5,485 bases of DNA, taken from assembly GCA_903895005.1 (NCBI GenBank), contig CAITSH010000536.1, positions 1 through 5,485 of the forward strand. The letters run 5' to 3'. This stretch comes from an uncultured Pseudomonadota bacterium. GTDB taxonomy: Bacteria > Pseudomonadota > Gammaproteobacteria > Burkholderiales > SG8-39. The position numbers and the translations under genes are program-made. Below are positions 1-5,485 of this stretch, one piece after another; the stretch's first letter is position 1, and every line of letters begins with the position of its first letter. The notes beneath the pieces are model-generated. The model was given only the letters and a program-made list of their open reading frames with translations. It had not been told where the DNA came from and did not search any database.

Positions 1-913
1 ATACACGGGGATTCATTTCAATAACGATCATGCGGCCATCGACCGGGTTGATCGCAAATTGCACGTTAGACCCGCCCGTGTCCACGCCGATTTCGCGCAA
101 CACCGCGATCGACGCGTTGCGCATGATCTGGTATTCCTTGTCCGTCAGCGTCTGCGCCGGCGCGACGGTGATCGAATCGCCGGTATGCACGCCCATCGGA
201 TCGAGGTTTTCGATCGAGCAGATGATGATGCAGTTGTCGCGGCTGTCGCGCACAACCTCCATCTCGAACTCCTTCCAGCCGATCAGTGATTCCTCGATCA
301 GGAGCTCCTTGGTCGGCGAGGCCTCGAGACCGCGCTCGCAAATGCTGACAAACTCCTCCCGGTTATAGGCGATGCCCCCGCCCGAACCGCCCATGGTGAA
401 CGACGGACGTATCACCGCGGGGTAGCCCAGGGTCGCCTGCACCTGGAAGGCCTCTTCCATCGAATGGGCCGTGGCCGACCTCGCCGAGGCTAGCCCTATC
501 CTTGTCATCGCCTTTTTGAACTTGTCGCGATCCTCGGCCTTGTCGATCGCCTCGCGATTGGCGCCGATCATCTCGACGCCGTACTTTTCCAGCACGCCGT
601 GCTTGGCAAGATCCAGCGCGCAATTTAGCGCTGTCTGCCCGCCCATCGTTGGCAGCAGCGCCTCCGGCCGTTCCACCGCGATGATCGACTCGACCATCTG
701 CCAGGTGATCGGTTCGATATACGTGACATCCGCCGTTTCCGGGTCTGTCATGATGGTCGCCGGATTCGAATTCACCAGAACGATACGATAGCCCTCGGCT
801 TTGAGCGCCTTGCAGGCCTGTGCCCCCGAATAATCGAATTCACACGCCTGCCCGATGACGATGGGGCCGGCGCCGATGACCAGGATGGTCTTGATGTCGG
901 TACGCTTAGGCAA
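1..913 (-). CDS. carB: Carbamoyl-phosphate synthase large subunit, N-terminal 304 residues (partial, runs off left edge)
   Basis: Makes carbamoyl phosphate from bicarbonate, ATP and the ammonia delivered by CarA, feeding arginine and pyrimidine synthesis in the cytoplasm. The frame is open from 913 to the window edge and begins [10 protein letters not shown], then the pre-ATP-grasp fold (GAGPIVIGQ, residues 14-22) and the first ATP-grasp domain, which makes carboxyphosphate. It aligns without gaps to remembered E. coli numbering: Arg129, Arg169, the glycine-rich loop GGSGGG (175-180), His243, and metal ligands Gln285, Glu299 and Asn301 are all present. About 770 residues of a typical 1,070 lie outside the window. 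The start is TTG, supported by GGGAG at 921-925 with a 7-base spacer and by the conserved MPKRTD start; no ATG serves. It overlaps the end of carA by 8 bases, indicating translational coupling. Identity is very secure. Confidence 0.96.
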   Translation of the reverse strand, partial: MPKRTDIKTILVIGAGPIVIGQACEFDYSGAQACKALKAEGYRIVLVNSNPATIMTDPETADVTYIEPITWQMVESIIAVERPEALLPTMGGQTALNCALDLAKHGVLEKYGVEMIGANREAIDKAEDRDKFKKAMTRIGLASARSATAHSMEEAFQVQATLGYPAVIRPSFTMGGSGGGIAYNREEFVSICERGLEASPTKELLIEESLIGWKEFEMEVVRDSRDNCIIICSIENLDPMGVHTGDSITVAPAQTLTDKEYQIMRNASIAVLREIGVDTGGSNVQFAINPVDGRMIVIEMNPRV

Positions 914-2051
914 GCTTGCGCTCCCGCATCATTGTGGTGAACCGGTCGAACAGATAGGACACATCGTGCGGCCCAGGGCTAGCCTCAGGATGCCCCTGGA
1001 AGCAGAACGCCGGCTTGTCGGTGCGCGCTAACCCCTGCACGGACCCGTCAAAAAGCGAGACATGCGTGGTGCGCAGCGTTTCCGGAAGGCTTGCCGCATC
1101 AACAGCAAAACCGTGGTTCTGGCTGGTGATCACGACACGCCCGGTATCGAGATCTTTGACCGGATGGTTGGCCCCGTGATGGCCGAATTTCATTTTCATT
1201 GTTTTTGCCCCGGAGGCCAGCCCCATCAGCTGGTGGCCAAGACATATACCGAACACCGGCAACCCGGCCCCGATGATTTCGCGAATCGCCTCGATGGCGT
1301 AATCGCAAGGCTCGGGGTCACCCGGGCCGTTGGACAAAAAAACCCCATCGGGTTTGAGCTTGAGCAGGTCGCTCGCAGGCGTTTGAGCAGGAAGTACGGT
1401 AACCCGGCAACCGCGATCGCAAAGCATGCGCAGGATGTTGCGTTTGACACCGTAGTCATACGCAACAACATGAAACTGAGAGGATGCCCGTACAGCATGC
1501 CCCGCCCCGAGTTGCCAGCTGCCCTCGGTCCACTCATACGGCTCAGGGGTACTCACCACCCTGGCCAGATCCATCCCGCCAAGGCCTGAAAAAGCCCTGG
1601 CACGACGCAGCGCTTCTGCCTCGTTGGCCTCGCCGGCACAGGACCCAAGACAGCCGCCCTGCGCCCCCCCCTCCCTGAGAACGCGGGTCAGTTTCCGTGT
1701 GTCTATACCCGCGATAGCCACGACGCCTTTACGCTTCAGGTAGTCGGGCAGGCTTTGTTCGCTACGCCAGTTAGAAACCATGATCGGCAGGTCACGAATT
1801 ACCAAGCCGGCAACGTCCACCCGGGCAGACTCTGCATCCTCGTCATTGACGCCGGTATTGCCGATATGGGGATAGGTAAGGGTAACAATCTGCCGGCAAT
1901 AAGAAGGATCGGTAAGGATCTCCTGGTAACCGGTCATGGCGGTGTTAAATACCACCTCGCCTGCCGAAAAGCCTTCTGCACCAATGCCTTCGCCGCGAAA
2001 AATAGTGCCATCTGCGAGAGCAAGAATGGCAGGCGGCTTTGCAACGATCAC
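906..2051 (-). CDS. carA: Carbamoyl-phosphate synthase small subunit (glutamine amidotransferase)
   Basis: Hydrolyses glutamine and channels ammonia to CarB. The 381-residue protein has the CarA-specific N-terminal domain ([10 protein letters not shown] at 11-20, [17 protein letters not shown] at 35-51) followed by a class I amidotransferase domain from about residue 193. The GICLGHQ motif carries the nucleophile Cys270, and GHPEASPGP supplies His354 and Glu356, so the triad is complete. I chose the GTG at 2051 because GGAG at 2061-2064 sits 9 bases upstream and the length matches family members of about 380 residues. A TTG at 2105 in the same frame would add 18 residues but has no good ribosome site and lies in a predicted leader hairpin. 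The gene follows dapB by 120 bases and overlaps carB. It contains a C8 run (G8 in the mRNA) at 1664-1671 that reads in frame as REGGAQ. Confidence 0.96.
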   Translation of the reverse strand: MIVAKPPAILALADGTIFRGEGIGAEGFSAGEVVFNTAMTGYQEILTDPSYCRQIVTLTYPHIGNTGVNDEDAESARVDVAGLVIRDLPIMVSNWRSEQSLPDYLKRKGVVAIAGIDTRKLTRVLREGGAQGGCLGSCAGEANEAEALRRARAFSGLGGMDLARVVSTPEPYEWTEGSWQLGAGHAVRASSQFHVVAYDYGVKRNILRMLCDRGCRVTVLPAQTPASDLLKLKPDGVFLSNGPGDPEPCDYAIEAIREIIGAGLPVFGICLGHQLMGLASGAKTMKMKFGHHGANHPVKDLDTGRVVITSQNHGFAVDAASLPETLRTTHVSLFDGSVQGLARTDKPAFCFQGHPEASPGPHDVSYLFDRFTTMMRERKLA

Positions 2052-2076
2052 TTCACGGTGCTCCAGATTCCGAAGC

Positions 2077-2104
2077 TGAGCAGGCGATGCAGCAGGTCTG
2101 CTCA
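2077..2104 (-). promoter_or_regulatory. Stem-loop in the carA leader
   Basis: TGAGCAG at 2077-2083 and CTGCTCA at 2098-2104 are exact inverted repeats, giving a 7-bp stem (one further T-G wobble possible) and a 14-base loop. It lies between the candidate -10 and the carA ribosome site, ending 12 bases before GGAG. No T-run follows, so it is not an intrinsic terminator. A shorter alternative hairpin, AGCA/TGCT, can form within its 5' arm and loop. A role in carA translation or mRNA stability is inference. Confidence 0.35.
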
Positions 2105-2127
2105 ACCCAATTCAACAAATCTTTACG

Positions 2128-2133
2128 ATTATA
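2128..2133 (-). promoter_or_regulatory. Candidate -10 element of a carAB promoter
   Basis: The minus strand reads TATAAT, a perfect sigma-70 -10 hexamer, in the 120-base gap between dapB and carA. Initiation would fall near 2121, leaving a leader of about 70 bases before the GTG start. The -35 region is poor: CTGGGT at a 17-base spacing is the best I see, so the promoter may need an activator or may be fortuitous. It would let carAB be expressed separately from bamE-dapB, which fits their different pathway demands. Confidence 0.5.
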
Positions 2134-2171
2134 CCGTGAATCCGTTTGCGACCCAGAACAGCGACAAAGAC

Positions 2172-3417
<1,246 letters not shown>

Positions 3418-3478
3418 TTTCAAGGCTTGGAAATGCTTATATGATAGCCGAAACCCTCCCACTTCCCGGCACCCCACC
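3418..3478. promoter_or_regulatory. Divergent bamE/fur intergenic region
   Basis: These 61 bases must serve both genes. For fur, TATGAT at 3440-3445 with TTTTCA at 3417-3422 (17-base spacer, 4 of 6 matches) is a plausible sigma-70 promoter, starting transcription near 3452. For bamE I can only point to the AT-rich TATAAG on the minus strand, partly overlapping it, without a good -35. The fur-proximal half is strikingly pyrimidine-rich and has no ribosome-binding site for fur. Confidence 0.4.
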
Positions 3479-3482
3479 ATGA
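3441..3482 (+). other. Possible 13-codon upstream ORF coupled to fur
   Basis: ATG at 3441 opens a frame reading [13 protein letters not shown] and ending with TGA at 3480-3482. This stop overlaps the fur ATG (3479-3481) as ATGA, the classical coupling arrangement. fur itself has no Shine-Dalgarno, so coupling would explain how ribosomes reach it. In E. coli, fur is coupled to the leader ORF uof; this ORF shares the arrangement, not recognisable sequence. Against it: its own ribosome site is weak (GGA at 3429-3431), and the best-looking promoter -10 overlaps its start, so it would need a more upstream transcription start. Confidence 0.3.
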
Positions 3483-3928
3483 GCAACGCTCAGGACCTCA
3501 AAACCATCGGCCTGAAAGTAACCGCGCCTCGCCTGAAGATTCTCGACTTGTTCGAGAAAAGCAGCGTCCGGCACCTTTCGGCAGAGGACGTGTACCGAAT
3601 GCTGATCAACGAGGGTCTGGACATCGGCCTTGCCACCGTTTACCGCGTATTGACCCAGTTCGAACAGGCCGGCCTGTTGCAGCGCCATCACTTCGAGTCT
3701 GGAAAGGCGGTGTTTGAGCTCGGAGCCGAGAGCCACCATGACCACCTGGTCTGCATCCAGTGTGGACGTGTCGAGGAGTTCTACGATGCAGAAATTGAAA
3801 AGCGCCAGAACAAAGTGGCCAAGGATCGCGGATTTGTCGTGCGCGAACACGCGCTCTACCTGTACGCCGAATGTATAAAGACAGACTGCCCGAACAAATC
3901 GGGCGGCGGGTCGGAGCCGGCAGTATAA
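3479..3928 (+). CDS. fur: Ferric uptake regulator Fur
   Basis: A dimeric metal-dependent DNA-binding repressor that shuts off iron uptake when Fe2+ is plentiful. The 149-residue protein (E. coli 148) has an N-terminal winged helix with the recognition helix [16 protein letters not shown] (51-66). The C-terminal metal-binding and dimerisation domain follows. Both metal sites described for Pseudomonas Fur are intact at the same positions: His32, Glu80, His89, Glu100 for one, and His86, Asp88, Glu107, His124 for the other. Cys92/Cys95 and Cys132/Cys137 give the two Cys pairs seen in Fur proteins. [11 protein letters not shown] is diagnostic against Zur or PerR. The start at ATG 3479 gives the canonical N-terminus ([16 protein letters not shown]) despite lacking a Shine-Dalgarno. 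A 6-bp GCCCGA/TCGGGC hairpin lies in its last codons (3888-3904). It is divergent from bamE and followed closely by a riboswitch. Confidence 0.96.
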   Translation: MSNAQDLKTIGLKVTAPRLKILDLFEKSSVRHLSAEDVYRMLINEGLDIGLATVYRVLTQFEQAGLLQRHHFESGKAVFELGAESHHDHLVCIQCGRVEEFYDAEIEKRQNKVAKDRGFVVREHALYLYAECIKTDCPNKSGGGSEPAV

Positions 3929-3929
3929 T
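3924..3929 (+). promoter_or_regulatory. Candidate -10 element for the Mn riboswitch transcript
   Basis: A perfect TATAAT overlaps the fur stop codon (TAA at 3926-3928). Initiation 6-7 bases downstream, near 3936, would begin the RNA just before the first riboswitch helix, the spacing expected for a dedicated promoter. The -35 position is GC-rich (GGGCGG at a 17-base spacing) and matches consensus poorly, so read-through from fur remains an alternative. Confidence 0.45.
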
Positions 3930-3941
3930 CACGCTGTATCG

Positions 3942-4056
3942 AGTCATCGGGGAGTAGCCGCCCTTCGCAACGAAGGGGGACGCGTCAACATACTTGGTCT
4001 ACGGGAAACCGCTGATCATGGCGCGCCCAGTCGCATGACCTGGCGAGACCTTTGAC
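3942..4056 (+). promoter_or_regulatory. yybP-ykoY manganese riboswitch aptamer
   Basis: The leader of the downstream transporter has the conserved parts of this Mn2+-sensing RNA in order: GGGGAGTAGCC (3949-3959), a hairpin arm, GTCAACATACTTGG (3984-3997), and GAGACCTTTGAC (4045-4056). The first hairpin is a perfect 7-bp stem, CCCTTCG (3961-3967) with CGAAGGG (3971-3977), around a three-base loop. The closing helix can form from GTCA (3943-3946) with TGAC (4053-4056), plus GG with CC further in. GGTC (3996-3999) can pair with GACC (4037-4040) in the second arm. This class is known to bind Mn2+ across the two docked loops and commonly precedes UPF0016/MneA, MntP and related genes, which is exactly the context here. 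Exact ends are approximate. Confidence 0.88.
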
Positions 4057-4083
4057 ATCCATCGGCGAAACGGGACGCGGCTG

Positions 4084-4126
4084 CCGGGGGGTGTCATCGG
4101 AAATCGTTCAGCCCTGTCCCCGGAAG
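4084..4126 (+). promoter_or_regulatory. Probable riboswitch expression platform over the mneA ribosome-binding site
   Basis: CCGGGG (4084-4089) is complementary to CCCCGG (4118-4123). The second arm includes the first two G of the Shine-Dalgarno GGAAG (4122-4126), which sits 7 bases before ATG 4134. Pairing would hide the ribosome site, so control is probably translational; no T-run follows to suggest a terminator. TGTCA (4092-4096) can instead pair with TGACA (4053-4057), the 3' arm of the closing helix, giving a competing fold. Which fold belongs to the Mn-bound state cannot be settled by eye. Confidence 0.5.
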
Positions 4127-4133
4127 AATTCTC

Positions 4134-4700
4134 ATGGAAGCTTTTTTCGTTTCTACTCTTGTCGTCGCCATCGGCGAGATCGGCGACAAAACGCAGTTGC
4201 TCGCGCTGCTGCTCGCAGCACGCTTTCGCAAGCCCTTGCCCATCATCCTCGGCATTCTTGTCGCAACCCTCGCCAATCATGGACTTGCTGGCTTGCTCGG
4301 CACCTGGGTCAGCGCCAACCTTGCCCCCGAGGCACTGCGCTGGGGCCTTGGCATTTCTTTTCTTGCGATTGCCGCGTGGGCACTGAAACCCGACAAAATC
4401 GACGAGGAGCCCAGCACCCTTGGCCACTACGGGGTCTTCATGGTCACGCTCGTCGCGTTTTTCCTGGCTGAAATCGGTGACAAAACACAGATAGCCACAA
4501 TAGCACTGGCGGCAAAGTACCAGGCACTGCCTGCCGTGGTCGCTGGAACGACGCTTGGAATGATGATCGCCGACGTTCCGGCCGTGTTCATCGCACAGAT
4601 TGCCTCGCCAAAAATCCCTTTCAAAGCAATCCGGTACATCGCGGCAGCCCTGTTTGCCGCCCTGGGGATAGCAGCGCTTGCCGGACTCGGCGGCGGTTGA
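4134..4700 (+). CDS. mneA: TMEM165/GDT1 (UPF0016) family transporter, probable Mn2+ exporter MneA
   Basis: A 188-residue inner-membrane protein with about six hydrophobic segments arranged as two homologous halves. Each half carries the family signature ExGDKT: EIGDKT at 15-20 and EIGDKT at 113-118, both followed by Gln. The acidic residues of these motifs are thought to form the cation path in this family. The halves are separated by a polar linker around residues 85-98 (KPDKIDEEPSTLG). Bacterial members such as Vibrio cholerae MneA export manganese; eukaryotic relatives move Mn2+/Ca2+ into the Golgi. The manganese riboswitch directly upstream strongly supports Mn2+ as substrate here. The start is ATG 4134 with GGAAG 7 bases upstream. 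Neighbouring fur suggests a shared metal-homeostasis locus, though separately controlled. Family assignment is secure; substrate and direction of transport are inferred. Confidence 0.92.
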   Translation: MEAFFVSTLVVAIGEIGDKTQLLALLLAARFRKPLPIILGILVATLANHGLAGLLGTWVSANLAPEALRWGLGISFLAIAAWALKPDKIDEEPSTLGHYGVFMVTLVAFFLAEIGDKTQIATIALAAKYQALPAVVAGTTLGMMIADVPAVFIAQIASPKIPFKAIRYIAAALFAALGIAALAGLGGG

Positions 4701-4725
4701 AACCGGTGTCACCTAGCGCTCGTCC

Positions 4726-4775
4726 TAAGATCACGCTGGGTCACATTGCCGCAACGTCGGCAGCCTATGATCTTA
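4726..4775 (+). repeat. Nested inverted repeat between mneA and sixA
   Basis: TAAGATCA (4726-4733) and TGATCTTA (4768-4775) are exact 8-base inverted repeats spaced by 34 bases. Inside lies a second exact stem, TGCCG (4747-4751) with CGGCA (4758-4762), with a 6-base loop. No T-run follows, so this is not a standard terminator. The right arm overlaps TATGAT (4766-4771), a possible -10 for sixA whose -35 I cannot identify. It could be an operator, an RNA element, or chance. The remainder of the 98-base gap shows nothing else convincing. Confidence 0.4.
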
Positions 4776-4798
4776 CGTGGTCATCGAACGAGAAGAAA

Positions 4799-5251
4799 AT
4801 GGACTTGATCCTCTGGCGCCACGCCGATGCCGAAGAGGGAGAACCTGACATGGACCGCCCGCTCACCAAGCGGGGGGAAAAGCAGGCTCGCCAGGTCGCA
4901 GGATGGCTTGAATTGCGACTGCCTGCCCGCACCGAGGTCCTGGCCAGCCCGGCGCGTCGCGCGCAGCAAACGGCGTTAGCGCTCGACAAACCCTTCAAGA
5001 CGATTCGCAAGCTCGCACCCGACTCCGCGGTTGCGGACCTGATCGGCGCGACCGGCTGGCCCGACAAGCGCGGTGCGGTCCTTGTAATTGGCCACCAACC
5101 CACGTTGGGACGCATGGCTGCGTTGCTCCTGGCGGGCGTTGAAGCGGATTGGACACTCAAGAAGGGCGCAGTTTGGTGGTTCACCAATCGTGTTCGCGAT
5201 AGCGAAACCCAGACCGTGCTGCGCGCCGTCATGGCCCCCGATCTGATCTGA
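4799..5251 (+). CDS. sixA: Phosphohistidine phosphatase SixA (histidine phosphatase superfamily)
   Basis: A small cytoplasmic phosphatase that removes phosphate from protein histidines; E. coli SixA acts on histidine-phosphotransfer proteins, with ArcB and the nitrogen PTS as reported targets. The 150-residue product begins MDLILWRHADAEEG: Arg7-His8 form the RH motif with the nucleophilic histidine. RPLTKRGEKQA follows at 20-30, then SPARRAQQTA (50-59) with the phosphate-binding arginine, then VIGHQPTLG with the second catalytic His99. KKGAVWW near 121-127 is typical of the SixA subgroup. Length is close to E. coli SixA (161) and far shorter than phosphoglycerate mutases. The frame continues upstream to ATG 4697, but those 34 residues have no homology character, and ATG 4799 directly precedes the conserved start, with a weak GAGAAG at 4790-4795. 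It converges on ppx; physiological substrate here is unknown. Confidence 0.9.
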   Translation: MDLILWRHADAEEGEPDMDRPLTKRGEKQARQVAGWLELRLPARTEVLASPARRAQQTALALDKPFKTIRKLAPDSAVADLIGATGWPDKRGAVLVIGHQPTLGRMAALLLAGVEADWTLKKGAVWWFTNRVRDSETQTVLRAVMAPDLI

Positions 5252-5298
5252 ACGTATCTGCAGCACCGCCCGTTGCTCGTTAGCGGCGCCTCAAATGC

Positions 5299-5485
5299 CT
5301 AACCTGCGGCGCGCAATTTTTCCTCGCTCAACTCCCTGACCTCGAGGCGCAGCCCGACACCGCGCCATTCATCCGTTTCCGCTTCGAGAGCCGCTGCGCT
5401 GAGGGGATGCTCGTCCAGCCACCCCTGCGGCAACGCGAGTTGATAGCCCGCACCGGTTGCGCGGCAAACCAGCGCCGGCAGTGCA
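5299..5485 (-). CDS. ppx: Exopolyphosphatase, C-terminal 61 residues (partial, runs off right edge)
   Basis: The minus strand is open from the window edge to TAG at 5299-5301 and gives 61 residues. These contain the pattern that closes Ppx/GppA proteins: alternating hydrophobic strands (ALPALVCRATGAGYQLALP), then GWLDEHPLSAAALEAETDEW at 21-40 and the final strand VGLRLEV. Ppx removes terminal phosphate from long-chain polyphosphate. Only part of the C-terminal domain is visible; the catalytic ASKHA ATPase-like domains lie outside the window. A GppA paralogue cannot be fully excluded, but position beside sixA fits ppx, as I recall for betaproteobacteria. The gene ends 47 bases from the convergent sixA stop. 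Confidence 0.75.
   Translation of the reverse strand, partial: ALPALVCRATGAGYQLALPQGWLDEHPLSAAALEAETDEWRGVGLRLEVRELSEEKLRAAG

Noticed and set aside
2049..2105. TTG at 2105 as the carA start, adding 18 residues
   Set aside because: There is no convincing ribosome site and it lies in the leader hairpin. GTG 2051 has GGAG at 9 bases and gives the family length.
3431..3450. Fur box for autoregulation in the bamE-fur gap
   Set aside because: TATATGATAG resembles only about one half-unit of the GATAAT-type repeat; I cannot align a full 19-base site.
3888..3904. GCCCGA/TCGGGC hairpin at the end of fur as a terminator
   Set aside because: The stem is within coding sequence and followed by GC-rich DNA, not a T-run.
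3999..4712. A 237-codon minus-strand ORF opposite mneA and the riboswitch
   Set aside because: It is antisense to the clear UPF0016 gene with both ExGDKT motifs and the RNA leader; the translation has no hydrophobic or domain pattern and looks like a frame shadow.
5285..5321. Possible terminator after sixA: GCGCC (5286-5290) with GGCGC (5308-5312), then TTTTT at 5317-5321
   Set aside because: The stem is only 5 bp with a 17-base loop, the T-run is four bases away from the stem, and it overlaps the ppx 3' end. It is too weak to annotate.

Overview
The window is GC-rich proteobacterial chromosome, gene-dense, and carries only core housekeeping functions. The gene order carB-carA-dapB-bamE (minus strand) next to fur (plus strand), followed by a sixA/ppx pair, together with the protein sequences, suggests a betaproteobacterium, perhaps a Nitrosomonadales-like lineage. 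That placement is inference from synteny and family resemblance. I see no phage, transposon, CRISPR, toxin-antitoxin or other accessory material.

Layout. Positions 1-3417 hold a minus-strand cluster transcribed bamE > dapB > carA > carB. It comprises a lipoprotein of the outer-membrane assembly machine, a lysine/peptidoglycan-precursor reductase, and the two subunits of carbamoyl-phosphate synthase (arginine and pyrimidine precursor). carB runs off the left edge after 304 codons. bamE/dapB and carA/carB overlap at their ends. carA is separated from dapB by about 120 bases that hold a perfect TATAAT and a leader stem-loop, so carAB probably has its own promoter inside the cluster. dapB is broken by one missing base in a G7 run. 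A short intergenic stretch (3418-3478) separates bamE from the divergent fur gene. Positions 3479-5251 are plus strand: fur, a manganese-sensing yybP-ykoY riboswitch leader, a TMEM165/GDT1 (UPF0016, MneA-type) membrane transporter, and a SixA-type phosphohistidine phosphatase. The last 187 bases are the 3' end of a convergent ppx (exopolyphosphatase) gene.

How the parts fit. Fur plus a manganese-riboswitch-controlled transporter make a small metal-homeostasis block: Fur senses iron, and the leader RNA senses Mn2+ and probably switches on manganese export. The two start regions here with the most visible RNA-level logic are those of fur and mneA. fur has no Shine-Dalgarno but an overlapping 13-codon upstream ORF. 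mneA has an aptamer plus a sequestering helix over its ribosome-binding site.

Most notable observations: (1) the dapB frameshift, which falls exactly on a G-GGG-GGG heptamer; (2) the riboswitch with a TATAAT promoter overlapping the fur stop codon; (3) the uof-like upstream ORF of fur. I did not find a clearly new multi-gene system.
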